From VFZS01 sp964353255 (GTDB taxonomy: Bacteria; Acidobacteriota; Terriglobia; Bryobacterales; Bryobacteraceae), in contig CAYGVJ010000026.1 in NCBI GenBank assembly GCA_964353255.1, positions 1 through 44,402 on the forward strand: DNA of 44,402 nt. The letters are read 5' to 3'. The notes under the pieces were generated by a model. The model saw only the letters and a program-made list of their open reading frames with translations. It was not told the origin of the DNA and ran no database searches. The position numbers and the translations under genes are program-made. Of the stretch, positions 17,898 through 26,199 are shown piece after piece; position 1 is the stretch's first letter, and every line of letters starts with the position of its first letter.

Positions 17898-18245
17898 GTG
17901 CACCCCCTAACCGAGACCGGAAGGCAAGGCCAGCCCGAAGCGGCCGTGCTCCAGGAGATCATCCGACGCATCGTGGCAGTGGCGCAGCCCGAGCGAATCA
18001 TCCTCTTTGGCTCGGCGGCTCGAGGTGAATCGGGGCCGGATAGCGACCTGGACTTCCTCGTGATCAAGGCGAGTGTGGACCACCGTCGCCGGCTGGCCCA
18101 GCAGATCCATCGAACTCTGTTGGGGATCATGGTGCCGGTTGACATTATCGTCCTGACCCCGGAAGACATCGAGGCGTTCGGGGACCAACCTGGGTCAATC
18201 GTGGCCCCCGCGCTCCGCGAGGGCATTGTGGTTTATGTCTCCTGA
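17898..18245 (+). CDS. MNT-type nucleotidyltransferase antitoxin (module A1)
   Basis: A 115-residue minimal nucleotidyltransferase. The signature GS-x10-DxD is intact (GSAARGESGPDSDLD), with the hydrophobic DFLVI strand after it. In type VII toxin-antitoxin systems such MntA proteins silence a HEPN RNase by adding AMP to it. The start used is GTG at 17898; no strong ribosome site is visible and a later start is possible. The gene overlaps the HEPN gene by 11 bases. It lies 51 bases after the host-gene stop, between copies 1 and 2 of the duplicated 3' end. Confidence 0.88.
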   Translation: MHPLTETGRQGQPEAAVLQEIIRRIVAVAQPERIILFGSAARGESGPDSDLDFLVIKASVDHRRRLAQQIHRTLLGIMVPVDIIVLTPEDIEAFGDQPGSIVAPALREGIVVYVS

Positions 18246-18648
18246 GCGAAAAGGTCCCGGCGAACCCATGGAGTGGCTGCGCAGGGCCAGGAGCAACCTG
18301 TCGAGGGCCAAGGCGGACCGCGACCTACCTGAAGTGCTGTACGAGGATCTCTGTTTTGACGCCCAGCAAGCTGCCGAGAAATCCCTGAAGGCTGTGTTGG
18401 TGCACCGGCGGCTCGGCTTTCCCAGGACTCACGACATCAACGTCCTTCTTGGCCTTCTGCGCAATTGTGGCGTGGACGTGCCGGACGAGATCTGCCAGGC
18501 TGACAGCCTTACGGGATTTGCGGTCGATACCCGCTATCCCGGTCTGACCGAGCCGGTGACTCGGGCCGAGTATGAGCAGGCGCTCGAACTGGCCCAGCGA
18601 GTCCTGCGCTGGGCGGAGTCCATCATACTGGGGGCGGCAGAGCAGTAA
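18235..18648 (+). CDS. HEPN-domain toxin (module A1)
   Basis: A 137-residue helical protein from the ATG at 18235, which overlaps the end of the nucleotidyltransferase gene. It has the HEPN profile: EDLCFDAQQAAEKSLKAVL as the packed helix, then RLGFPRTHDINVLLGLL, where R-x6-H fits the RNase motif R-x4-6-H. The partner order (MNT then HEPN) is standard for these pairs. In the family the HEPN protein cuts RNA, sometimes tRNA, when the partner is lost or a phage infects. The reading frame is intact, unlike the second HEPN gene 0.3 kb downstream. Confidence 0.88.
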   Translation: MSPERKGPGEPMEWLRRARSNLSRAKADRDLPEVLYEDLCFDAQQAAEKSLKAVLVHRRLGFPRTHDINVLLGLLRNCGVDVPDEICQADSLTGFAVDTRYPGLTEPVTRAEYEQALELAQRVLRWAESIILGAAEQ

Positions 18649-18709
18649 GCCTCTTCGCCAGCCCGTTGCGCGCCCGCGGCAGTCCGGAATGCGACGGGGG
18701 TTGCGCCGG

Positions 18710-18901
18710 GTGAACTCGCCGCTGGGGGTGACGGTCGGCGGGCAGCCGGCGGAGCTGGGCACTGCCATCGGCTGGCCGGGCCAAACGAACGTCTACCGGG
18801 TGGACTTCCGGGTTCCCGATGGCGCCGCCGCGGGCCTGGCGGCCGTGCAACTGACCGTAGCCTGGATCGCCGGGCCGGAGGTGAACATTCCAGTGCGGTG
18901 A
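18710..18901 (+). repeat. Locus A 3'-end repeat, copy 2 (displaced gene end)
   Basis: A 192-base copy of the host gene's 3' end (offset 1055), ending in TGA. It lacks a start codon and any upstream part of the gene, so it is a displaced fragment, not a gene. It separates the rightward module A1 from the leftward module A2. Confidence 0.92.
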
Positions 18902-18937
18902 CTCGCGGGGGCTGCGGCCACGAAACCGCGTGCCACC

Positions 18938-19345
18938 TCATTTGCCCGGCGGAAGGGCCTGGGCAGGCAAGAGGCTGGTGACCAGGCAACGCAACTCCCT
19001 GACCAGCTCAAGGCCGGCAGCGACCTCATCCGCGGAAGGATAAAACGAGCTGGAGTAGCGCAGCCCCACGGCGTAGGGTGCAAAGGCCTCGAAACGATCA
19101 AGGAACGCCGACAGTGCAGGGAGATAAGGGCTTGCCAGCGCCAGAAGCTCGTCCATGTCGTGTGTCAGCGGGTAGCGCACCCCAGCGAAGCTCAGCGCGG
19201 CTTTCAGCATCTTCTCCGCGGCCTATTGCAGATGAAAGCAGACCGTATCCCGTGGTGCGCCGTGCTCGGTGCCGATCGAGGCGGCCGCGATGTCGTTATC
19301 CGCCTTCTCGATGAGTTCCCGGCACAGATCAACTCCGCTTTTCAT
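18938..19345 (-). pseudogene. HEPN-domain toxin broken by an amber codon (module A2)
   Basis: Reading left from the ATG at 19345, the frame gives MKSGVDLCRELIEKADNDIA and then DTVCFHLQ, a TAG at 19223-19225, and continues AAEKMLKAALSF and VRYPLTHDM to a stop at 18938. In HEPN proteins this region reads Q-Q/A-A-E-K, so the TAG replaces a conserved position, probably a CAG or GCG codon. The R-x4-H motif (RYPLTH) is intact after the break. The start overlaps the end of its partner gene by 17 bases, as in module A1. A 90-residue C-terminal piece could still start at the ATG after the amber codon. The toxin is most likely inactive. Confidence 0.82.
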
Positions 19346-19661
19346 ACAGAACCCGGCCCTCGTTCAGAGCTCGCCAGGCTAGGTGGTTTACCACACCAGC
19401 CCACTCGGCCAACTCCTCGGGGGTGTACCAGACGATGTCCTTGGGAACTCCCAAACCACGCAAGGCGCGATAGGCAGGAATCGCCCGCCGGTGCCGGGGT
19501 CCAACAGAGTCCTTGACGATCAGCAGATCCAAGTCGCTGTCGAGACGGGAATCGCCCCTGGCTCTGCTGCCAAACAGTACGATCCTGTCGGGATTCACCG
19601 TCTCCACCAGCCGGCGCACGATCTCAGCCAAGACGGCTTCGTCGGCCTTTACTTCATACAT
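19329..19661 (-). CDS. MNT-type nucleotidyltransferase antitoxin (module A2)
   Basis: A 110-residue minimal nucleotidyltransferase with an intact GS-x10-DxD site (GSRARGDSRLDSDLD) and C-terminal LAWRALNEGRVLYEK typical of MntA-like proteins. It starts at the ATG at 19661 and is transcribed leftwards into the amber-broken HEPN gene. It is clearly different in sequence from the antitoxin at 17898-18245, so the two modules are independent acquisitions and not a tandem copy. Since its toxin is broken, this gene may be a solitary antitoxin. It ends up between copies 2 and 3 of the host-gene 3' end. Confidence 0.88.
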   Translation of the reverse strand: MYEVKADEAVLAEIVRRLVETVNPDRIVLFGSRARGDSRLDSDLDLLIVKDSVGPRHRRAIPAYRALRGLGVPKDIVWYTPEELAEWAGVVNHLAWRALNEGRVLYEKRS

Positions 19662-19716
19662 GCCCTCATTTTGCCTTGTCCGGCTGGAAAATGCGAGTCT
19701 GCCGCCGACTCGGAGT

Positions 19717-19766
19717 TGACCGTAGCCTGGATCGCCGGGCCGGAAGTGAAAATTCCAGTGCGGTGA
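19717..19766 (+). repeat. Locus A 3'-end repeat, copy 3 (50 bp)
   Basis: The last 50 bases of the host gene recur here (offset 1920 from copy 1) with one synonymous change (AAG to AAA) and TGA as stop. The motif CCGACTCGGA (19705-19714) ends two bases before the copy begins. The same ten bases precede the third copy at locus B. Thirteen bases after the stop the convergent aldolase gene ends. Confidence 0.88.
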
Positions 19767-19779
19767 CCTCTCAGCCGTT

Positions 19780-20793
19780 CTACCCCGCGTACTGCCGCGC
19801 CATCTCCGCGAGCGGGATCGGCTGGTAGTCGCCGGCGTGGCCGGCCTGACCGAAGGCCATCATGCGCGCCGTGACCACCTGCTTCATGGCCTCGCGCGCG
19901 GGCTTGAGGTAGTCGCGCGGGTCGAACTTCTCGGGCGACTCGGCGAACACCTTGCGGATGGCGCCGGTGATGGCCAGCCGGTTGTCGGTATCGACGTTGA
20001 TCTTGCGCACCCCGTTGCGGATGCCGAGCTGGATCTCCTCGATCGGCACGCCCCAGGTGGGCTTCAGTCTCCCGCCGTAAGCGTTGATGACGTCCTGGAG
20101 TTCCTTGGGGACGCTGGAGGAACCGTGCATGACCAGGTGGGTGTTGGGGAGGCGCTGGTGGATCTGGATCAGCCGGTCCATGCGCAAAGTGGCGCCGGTG
20201 GGTTTCTCCTTGAACTTGTAGGCGCCGTGGCTGGTGCCGATGGCGATGGCCAGGGCGTCCACGCCGGTTAGCCGGACGAACTCGGCGGCCTGCTCCGGAT
20301 CCGTGAGGTTTGCCAGGCCGCTCACTCCGGCGCCGTGGCCGTCCTCGATGCCGCCCAGCGTGCCGATCTCGCCCTCCACAGTGACCCCGCGCGGATGCGC
20401 CATTTCAACCACCTTGCGCGTGGCCTCCACGTTGTACTCGAAGGTCGAGGGAGTCTTGCCGTCCGCCATCAGCGAGCCGTCCATCATCACGCTGGTGAAG
20501 CCCATCTCAATCGACGACTGGCAGGTCTCCGGGCTGTTGCCGTGATCCAGATGCAACACCAGCGGGATCTCCGGGTAGAGTTCGGTGGCGGCAATCATGA
20601 GGTGGTAGAGGTAACGATCCTGGGCGTAGCTGCGCGCCCCGCGGCTGGCCTGCACGATGACCGGCGAGCGGGTCTCCCGCGCGGCCTCCATAATGGCCTG
20701 GATCTGCTCCATGTTGTTGACGTTGAACGCGCCAACTCCGTAGCCGCCCTGAGCGGCCGCATCCAGAACCTGGCGCAAGGATACGAGTGGCAT
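19780..20793 (-). CDS. fba: Class II fructose-bisphosphate aldolase
   Basis: A 337-residue class II (zinc) aldolase, which splits fructose 1,6-bisphosphate in glycolysis or makes it in gluconeogenesis. The Zn and active-site segments are present: LHLDHGN with the catalytic Asp and ligand His, VEGEIGTLGG with the ligand Glu, IGTSHGAYK and VMHGSSSVP. The spacing fits the longer subgroup with DYLKPAREAM at the C-terminus. It starts at the ATG at 20793 and lies fourteen bases downstream of ribF, so both are likely cotranscribed. Its end is convergent with locus A. Confidence 0.94.
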   Translation of the reverse strand: MPLVSLRQVLDAAAQGGYGVGAFNVNNMEQIQAIMEAARETRSPVIVQASRGARSYAQDRYLYHLMIAATELYPEIPLVLHLDHGNSPETCQSSIEMGFTSVMMDGSLMADGKTPSTFEYNVEATRKVVEMAHPRGVTVEGEIGTLGGIEDGHGAGVSGLANLTDPEQAAEFVRLTGVDALAIAIGTSHGAYKFKEKPTGATLRMDRLIQIHQRLPNTHLVMHGSSSVPKELQDVINAYGGRLKPTWGVPIEEIQLGIRNGVRKINVDTDNRLAITGAIRKVFAESPEKFDPRDYLKPAREAMKQVVTARMMAFGQAGHAGDYQPIPLAEMARQYAG

Positions 20794-20806
20794 TCTGGGA
20801 TTCTCC

Positions 20807-21829
20807 TTAGTAGGAAACTCGGCTACCGCCGCGAGATTCTTTAGCTGTAAGTATTACGCTAGCACGCGTGCCCTGGCGCCGCAACCGTTCGAAGTGGCGC
20901 CGCGCACGGGCGGCATCGCGCAGGATCTGCGCCTTCAGCTCCTCGGCGCTGGGGAACTTGCGTTCCTCCCGCAACCGGCGCAGGAACTCGATCCGAATGC
21001 CCCGCGGAGCGGCGCCACCGGGCTCCTGCAACAAGTGCGTCTCCACGATCAGGCGGTCACCGGAGAAACTCGGCCGGTAACCCACGTTGGTGACCGACGG
21101 CCACAGTCGGGCAGGCCCATGGCCTGCCGCGCTGGTGCGCGTAATGTAGACTCCGGTAGCCGGCAGGACTTTCTCCGAGGGCGCCAGGTTCAGCGTGGGC
21201 ACGGTCAGTCTGGAGCCGATGCCGCGCCCGGGCACGACGTGGCCTTCCAGAGCGTACGGCCTTCCCAGCAGGCGCGCGGCAGAGGCGACTTCGCCGCGCT
21301 CGATCAAGCCGCGTATCTCGCTGCTGGAAACGGCGCGCCCCCGGCGGCGCACTGCCGGAATGACCTCCGTGAGAAACCCGTACTGCCGGCCCAGCTCCGC
21401 CAGCAGGCGCGTGTCGCCCGCCTGGCGGCGGCCGAAGCGGAAGTTCTCCCCCACCACTACCGCCCGCGCGCCCAGTCCCTCCTTGAGGATCCGGCGCACG
21501 AACTCCTCGGGCCCCAGCCGCGACAGTTCCTCGGTGAAGGGCAACACCACCACGGCGACCATCCCGGCGGCATGCAACAGCAGCGCTCGCTCCTCCGGGG
21601 TGCTCATCAGCCTGGGTGCGTGCTCGGGGGCGACCACTGCGGCCGGGTGCGGGTCGAAGGTCACGGCCGCCGGCATCCAGCCGTTCTTCTCGGCCATCGC
21701 CACCACGCGGCGCAAGATGCGCTGGTGCCCGCAGTGCACGCCATCGAATACGCCGACCGTCAGCGCAGAAGGCCCGAAGCCGGCCTCGATCTCCTCCAGA
21801 CTGCGGTAGATGCGGAACGCGGCGGTCAC
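20807..21829 (-). CDS. ribF: Bifunctional riboflavin kinase / FAD synthetase
   Basis: A 340-residue RibF. The N-terminal FAD synthetase part has the nucleotidyltransferase motif GVFDGVHCGHQ and the conserved FDPHP and VGENFRFGRRQAGD segments. The C-terminal riboflavin kinase part has GHVVPGRGIGSRLTVPTLNL, with the PTxN motif that binds Mg-ATP. Both steps making FMN and FAD are therefore expected. The GTG start at 21829 overlaps the stop of the upstream metallohydrolase gene in a GTGA arrangement, which means coupled translation. Confidence 0.95.
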   Translation of the reverse strand: MTAAFRIYRSLEEIEAGFGPSALTVGVFDGVHCGHQRILRRVVAMAEKNGWMPAAVTFDPHPAAVVAPEHAPRLMSTPEERALLLHAAGMVAVVVLPFTEELSRLGPEEFVRRILKEGLGARAVVVGENFRFGRRQAGDTRLLAELGRQYGFLTEVIPAVRRRGRAVSSSEIRGLIERGEVASAARLLGRPYALEGHVVPGRGIGSRLTVPTLNLAPSEKVLPATGVYITRTSAAGHGPARLWPSVTNVGYRPSFSGDRLIVETHLLQEPGGAAPRGIRIEFLRRLREERKFPSAEELKAQILRDAARARRHFERLRRQGTRASVILTAKESRGGSRVSY

Positions 21830-22614
21830 AGTTCGACTTCTATCTCCAGGCCATCGTAGGCCAGGCGCACGTGCGCCGGCAAAGCGCTCTCGGTTTCGGC
21901 GTGCGGCAGATCATGGCAGATGTGGGTGAAGAAGGCTCGGCGCGGCGCAAGCTGCTCGACGTAGCGCAGAGCACGCCCAAGCGTCGTGTGCGTCGGATGC
22001 GGCCGGTGCCGCAAGGCGTCCAGAAACAGCACATCCAGCCCGCCGAGCTTCGCCAGGGATTCCTCGGGAATCGAGCTGTGATCGGTCAGGTAGGCCGCGC
22101 GGCCGAAGCGGTAGCCGTAGACCTGCCTCCGCCCGTGAGAGAGGGGAATGGGCAGCAAGTCAAGCCCGAATAGCTCGAACGGTCGCCCGTCCAGCGCGCG
22201 CGACTCCAGCCGCGGAACCGAAGATTCCGAGGGGCCCGCGGCGAAGACGTACTCGAAGACGCGATGGATCACCTCGAGCGTTTCCGGAGCGCCGTAAATC
22301 GGGATGCTCGCCCGTTGCCGGTGGTTGAGCGGCCGGACGTCGTCCAGCCCCATGATGTGGTCGGCATGGGCGTGGGTGAACAGGATGGCGTCCAGGCGGT
22401 CGAGCCCGACGCGCAACGCCTGCTGCCGAAAATCGGGGGTGGTGTCGATCAACACCGCGCGGCCGTCGTAGCGCAGCAACACGCTGGGCCGCAGGCGCCG
22501 GTCACGGGGATCCAGGGAGGCGCAGACCCGGCAGTCGCAGCCTATGGTCGGCACACCCGTGCTGGTGCCCGACCCCAGCACGGTGATCGTAAGGTGGCCG
22601 GACAGCGTCGGCAT
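21826..22614 (-). CDS. PhnP-like MBL-fold phosphodiesterase/hydrolase
   Basis: A 262-residue metallo-beta-lactamase-fold enzyme. The opening TVLGSGTSTGVPTIGCDCRVC is typical for the PhnP group. The di-metal motif HAHADHIMGLDD and later His/Asp ligands (LTDHSS, FTHICHD) are intact. PhnP members hydrolyse cyclic phosphodiesters; the true substrate here is unknown. It starts at the ATG at 22614, immediately after the DUF1844 gene ends, and overlaps ribF by four bases. Confidence 0.9.
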   Translation of the reverse strand: MPTLSGHLTITVLGSGTSTGVPTIGCDCRVCASLDPRDRRLRPSVLLRYDGRAVLIDTTPDFRQQALRVGLDRLDAILFTHAHADHIMGLDDVRPLNHRQRASIPIYGAPETLEVIHRVFEYVFAAGPSESSVPRLESRALDGRPFELFGLDLLPIPLSHGRRQVYGYRFGRAAYLTDHSSIPEESLAKLGGLDVLFLDALRHRPHPTHTTLGRALRYVEQLAPRRAFFTHICHDLPHAETESALPAHVRLAYDGLEIEVEL

Positions 22615-22953
22615 CTACTTCGGTGAACGGCTCTCTTCGACGGCCTGCACGTAGCGGAAGCGCAGTTCGGTCAGCGAGTTCTCCAGCAGCCGCCGCTCTT
22701 CCAGGTCGAGATTGCCGCGGGTCTTCTCCAGCAGGACGCTCAGCAAGTCGATGGTGTGCTGGGCCCCGGGGAGATTCCGCTCAGGCTGCTCAGCTTCCTC
22801 CCCCAGGCCCAATAGGCCGAGCTGCATCTCGGCTTGCAGGCGCAGCGAGAGCACCAGGAAGTCGAAGGAGGCGGGTGGAAACGGCAACTCCTCTTCCGGT
22901 TCAGCAGGTGGCGCCCCTGCCGGTTCTGGTTGCGGAGCTTCAGCGTCGCTCAT
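22615..22953 (-). CDS. DUF1844 small protein
   Basis: A 112-residue protein of the DUF1844 family, of unknown function, common in Acidobacteria and other Gram-negative phyla. An acidic, proline-rich N-terminus is followed by the family core: FDFLVLSLRLQAEMQLGLLG, NLPGAQHTIDLLSVLLEKTR and LLENSLTELRFRYV. It is cytoplasmic by appearance. It begins the leftward run DUF1844, MBL hydrolase, ribF and aldolase with almost no gaps. Confidence 0.9.
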   Translation of the reverse strand: MSDAEAPQPEPAGAPPAEPEEELPFPPASFDFLVLSLRLQAEMQLGLLGLGEEAEQPERNLPGAQHTIDLLSVLLEKTRGNLDLEERRLLENSLTELRFRYVQAVEESRSPK

Positions 22954-22988
22954 CAGTACTCATTGTAGTTGCTGAAAAGGGGGGCTGG

Positions 22989-23987
22989 CTACCCTGAGAA
23001 GTAATGCATCGGGATGTCCCGCGCGGTGCGCAGGCCCGGCCGGGCTTCGAGCAGCAAGGGAATGCAGTTGACGACCACGGCGGCGGTGGCGATGTCCCCG
23101 TGGGTGCCGCCTGGCACCGTCAGCCGGATGTTGGGCTCGCCGACAAGCTCGAGGGTGTCTCTCGGATCGCTCGCGCCCACGTACATTTCGAGCTCCAGCG
23201 AGATCTTTGACTGGCCGTCGGCCAGGCCCCGCGCGACCTGGTGCACGCCCGCCGCCTGGCCGGGTGCAACCTCGAGGAACCCGGTCTTGACGGTTTCTCT
23301 GGCCACGACCGGCTCGACTGTCTCCACGATGTCGTCAATGGCGAAGCCCAGGCCATCAGCCACCATCGCCACTGACTCCGGCAGGCCGTGGTGCTTGATG
23401 ACGCCAGCGGCCACCTGCCGGCGGAACTCCTCCACGCTCATGCCGGCGCCGATCTTCTTTTGCAGTGGCAGGCGGCGCTTCGAAGCATCAACGATGCGGG
23501 TGGCTTTGGCCGAGTCAACCCGCTTCGAGACCGCCGACAGCGTCAGGACCAGCTTGTCCATCACGAAGCCGGGGTTGACCCCGGTGCCCAGCAACGCCAC
23601 ATGGTTCTGTTTGGCGCAGCGGTCGAGCTGCTGGCTGAGTTCAGGATGCTTGCGAAAGGGATAGGCCAGTTCTTCGCAGCTCGAGACCACAGAGAGCCCG
23701 GCTTCCAGGCATTGGAACAACTGGTTGGCCACCTGTTCCAGGAGCGAACCGGTTGAATGCACCACGACATCCGCGCCGGCGCGCAACACTGAAGGCGCGT
23801 CGCCGGAAACCACTACCCCCAGCTCGCGACCGGCGCCCGCCACAACGCCCAAGTCCTTTCCCGCCTTCTCCGGGTCAATATCCACCGCGCCGACAATTCT
23901 CAGGCCGGGCTTGGCCAGCATCAGGCGCACGATGCTGGCGCCAATGGGTCCCAGGCCGTACTGGATCACACGGATTTGTCGATTCAT
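22989..23987 (-). CDS. Dihydrodipicolinate reductase-like / 2,4-diaminopentanoate dehydrogenase-like oxidoreductase
   Basis: A 332-residue NAD(P)-dependent enzyme starting at the ATG at 23987, with GGAG about seven bases upstream. It begins IRVIQYGLGPIGASIVRLML, a Rossmann loop of the DapB N-terminal type, followed by VDIDPEKAGKDLG and a DVVVHSTGS active-site segment. This pattern matches the 2,4-diaminopentanoate dehydrogenase-like group acting on amines or amino acids, not genuine DapB, which is shorter. The substrate is unassigned. It is divergent from mazG over 49 bases, which must hold both promoters. Confidence 0.8.
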   Translation of the reverse strand: MNRQIRVIQYGLGPIGASIVRLMLAKPGLRIVGAVDIDPEKAGKDLGVVAGAGRELGVVVSGDAPSVLRAGADVVVHSTGSLLEQVANQLFQCLEAGLSVVSSCEELAYPFRKHPELSQQLDRCAKQNHVALLGTGVNPGFVMDKLVLTLSAVSKRVDSAKATRIVDASKRRLPLQKKIGAGMSVEEFRRQVAAGVIKHHGLPESVAMVADGLGFAIDDIVETVEPVVARETVKTGFLEVAPGQAAGVHQVARGLADGQSKISLELEMYVGASDPRDTLELVGEPNIRLTVPGGTHGDIATAAVVVNCIPLLLEARPGLRTARDIPMHYFSG

Positions 23988-24036
23988 AATCTCCAAACCT
24001 CCAATTCTACACAGCGGCGGCGTGCTAGATTGAGGG

Positions 24037-24864
24037 GTGCAGCCCTCACCAACTCCCTCTGACACAATCAGTTCCACTCCCGCGGCGGGCGAGAAGTTCC
24101 AGCGGCTGGTCCGGATCATGGCCCGGCTGCGCTCGCCAGAAGGCTGCCCCTGGGACCGCGAGCAGACCTTCGACACCATCAAACCGTATCTGCTTGAGGA
24201 AACCTATGAAGTCCTGGAGGCGGTTGACGCGCGCGATTGGCCGGCGCTGGCCGATGAGCTCGGCGATCTGCTGCTGGAGGCCGTCTTCTTCGCTCAGATG
24301 GCCGCCGAGGAGCAGCGCTTCAGCATCGCGGACTCCCTGGACCTGATCTACGAGAAGCTCCTCCGGCGCCACCCTCACGTCTTCGCCGACGCCAAGGCGG
24401 ACACTGCCGGCGAGGTCAAGCGACGGTGGGACCAGATCAAGGCTCAGGAGAGGGAACACAAGGGAGGCGGCGGCGAGGGTCTGCTGGCCGGCGTGCCCCG
24501 CAACCTGCCGGCTTTGGTCGAAGCCGCTCAGCTCGCCTCGCGGGCCGCCGAGGTCGGCTTTGACTGGCAGAACGCCGACCAGGTGCTGGAGAAGCTGGAC
24601 GAGGAGCTCTCCGAGCTGGCCGAAGCGCGGCGGCGCCCCAGCCAGGAGGAACTAGAAAGCGAGATCGGGGATCTGCTGTTCGTGCTCGTGAATCTGGCGC
24701 GCTTCCTCAAGGTAGATCCCGAGCAGGCGCTCCGCAAGACCAACCGCCGGTTCCGGGAGCGCTTCGGCTACCTCGAGCGCAAGCTGGCCGAGCGGGGGAA
24801 GCCGCTCACAGAAGCTTCACTCGAGGAGATGGAAGCCCTCTGGCAGGAAGCCAAATGCCAGTAG
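24037..24864 (+). CDS. mazG: Nucleoside triphosphate pyrophosphohydrolase MazG
   Basis: A 275-residue MazG with two copies of the all-alpha NTP pyrophosphohydrolase fold. The first carries CPWDREQTFDTIKPYLLEE and DELGDLLLEAVFFAQM (the ExxE and ExxD metal site), and the second carries KLDEELSELAEA and EIGDLLFVLVNLARFL. It removes pyrophosphate from abnormal or excess NTPs. The GTG start at 24037 gives a short proline-rich leader before the fold. A strong terminator follows the stop. Confidence 0.93.
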   Translation: MQPSPTPSDTISSTPAAGEKFQRLVRIMARLRSPEGCPWDREQTFDTIKPYLLEETYEVLEAVDARDWPALADELGDLLLEAVFFAQMAAEEQRFSIADSLDLIYEKLLRRHPHVFADAKADTAGEVKRRWDQIKAQEREHKGGGGEGLLAGVPRNLPALVEAAQLASRAAEVGFDWQNADQVLEKLDEELSELAEARRRPSQEELESEIGDLLFVLVNLARFLKVDPEQALRKTNRRFRERFGYLERKLAERGKPLTEASLEEMEALWQEAKCQ

Positions 24865-24897
24865 CCACCCCGAAATCCAGGGCTTGCGGACAGGTGG

Positions 24898-24929
24898 CAC
24901 AGGCATTCCTGCCTGTGTTTCGATTTTTT
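24898..24929 (+). terminator. Intrinsic terminator after mazG
   Basis: CACAGGCA (24898-24905) pairs perfectly with TGCCTGTG (24910-24917) around TTCC, followed by TTTCGATTTTTT. It lies 33 bases past the mazG stop. The hairpin sequence resembles a repeated intergenic palindrome that I recall from Solibacter-type genomes, so it may be a repeat used as a terminator. Confidence 0.8.
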
Positions 24930-24953
24930 GGGGCGGGTCCTATCGGAGCGCCG

Positions 24954-26186
24954 CTAACCCCACCACGGCTCGCCTGCCGCCAGGTTCGCCCTCAAGTACT
25001 CCTGGTTCAGTTCCAAGCCCAGGCCGGGAAGCGTCGAGACCCTCATGCGGCCGTTCCGGATCACCGGCGCGTTGCCGGCGGCCGCCTTGGCCTGGTCGGC
25101 GGTACGACGGCACTCCATCCTGGGGCAATTGAAGACCGCCGCCGACCACTGCTGGGAAGCCAGGTCCAGAGCCAGGCCGCTGACGTTGTGCAGGCACACG
25201 GGAATGCGGTACAACGCCGCCAGCTCGGCGATCATCCGGGTCCCCGTGATGCCGCCCGAATTGACCAGGTCGGGCTGGAGGCAGTCCACGGCCTGGTTCT
25301 GGAGGAACGGCCGGGCCTGTTCGGAAAGCTCGATGTTCTCTCCCGTCATGATGGGCAGACGCGTGGCGCGCCGCAGGGCCAGCCAGGACTCAGAGTAGGC
25401 CGGCGCGATGGGGTCCTCGTAGAACAACGGCTTGATGTGCTCGACTGCCTCGGCCACCCGGATAGCGCTGGGCAGGTCCAGCTCGGCGTGGCAGTGGACG
25501 ATGATGTCGATATCCGGCCCGAAGGCGTCCCGGGCCAGAGTGTACACCTGGTGGACCTTCCGCGCCTCCTGCGGGCCGATGCTGGGAATGTACTCCTGCA
25601 TGCGCACCCCTAGCGCGGGGTGGATATCCACCTTGAACGCCTGGAAGCCGCGGGGGTCCTCCCGGAGTTGCTGGGCCGTGTCGCGCCAGGCCTCCTTGCT
25701 GAAAGGGTCGCGCGCGCCGCAGTGCGAGTACAGCAGAAGCTCGTCGCGGAAATTGCCTCCCAGCAGCTTCGACACCGGCTGGCCCAGGATCTTGCCCGCC
25801 AGATCCCACAACGCGATGTCGATGCCGCTCAGGACGCGGGTCTGCCGCCCGCGCTGGGCGTAGGCGTAGAACATGTTGTGGAAGTGCACCTGAATCGCCA
25901 GCGGGTCCTTGCCAATCAGCCCCAAGTGCGGCAGTCTGCCGCCGTGCAGCGCGGCGATCACGTCCCTGGCGAAGGGGCCGCTCGCGCCGCACGGGCCGTG
26001 GCCGGTGATCCCGGCGTCGGTTTCGATCTTGATCAGCGTTCCGGGGTCCTTCGCCTGCATGGCCTTGATGCTCGTGATCCTGACTTGGTCCCGGGCCGGG
26101 GCCGCCAAGGCTTCGTAGTGAGCGAGAAAGCCGCCGGCCGGCAACGCCAGCGCCGTATGCAAGAAATTCCGCCGTGTGATCACCAC
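24954..26186 (-). CDS. Tat-exported enolase-superfamily (mandelate racemase-like) enzyme
   Basis: A 410-residue protein. The N-terminus ITRRNFLHTALALPAGGFL is a twin-arginine signal, unusual for this normally cytoplasmic superfamily. The mature part has the enolase-like N-terminal lid (ALWDLAGKILGQPVSKLLGG) and a barrel with FKVD on strand 2, and metal-ligand strands ending DIIVHCHAELD, FYEDP and MTGEN. The family abstracts a proton next to a carboxylate, in sugar-acid dehydration or racemisation. It is the last gene of a leftward group with the racemase, glycoside hydrolase and SnoaL-like lipoprotein. A 22-bp repeat (26200-26221) lies just upstream. Confidence 0.85.
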   Translation of the reverse strand: MVITRRNFLHTALALPAGGFLAHYEALAAPARDQVRITSIKAMQAKDPGTLIKIETDAGITGHGPCGASGPFARDVIAALHGGRLPHLGLIGKDPLAIQVHFHNMFYAYAQRGRQTRVLSGIDIALWDLAGKILGQPVSKLLGGNFRDELLLYSHCGARDPFSKEAWRDTAQQLREDPRGFQAFKVDIHPALGVRMQEYIPSIGPQEARKVHQVYTLARDAFGPDIDIIVHCHAELDLPSAIRVAEAVEHIKPLFYEDPIAPAYSESWLALRRATRLPIMTGENIELSEQARPFLQNQAVDCLQPDLVNSGGITGTRMIAELAALYRIPVCLHNVSGLALDLASQQWSAAVFNCPRMECRRTADQAKAAAGNAPVIRNGRMRVSTLPGLGLELNQEYLRANLAAGEPWWG

Positions 26187-26199
26187 GCCTCACCTAAAA

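Noticed and set aside
18572..18901. A gene made from the second 3' end at locus A
   Set aside because: The frame has no supported start and its first part overlaps the HEPN gene; it is a displaced gene fragment.
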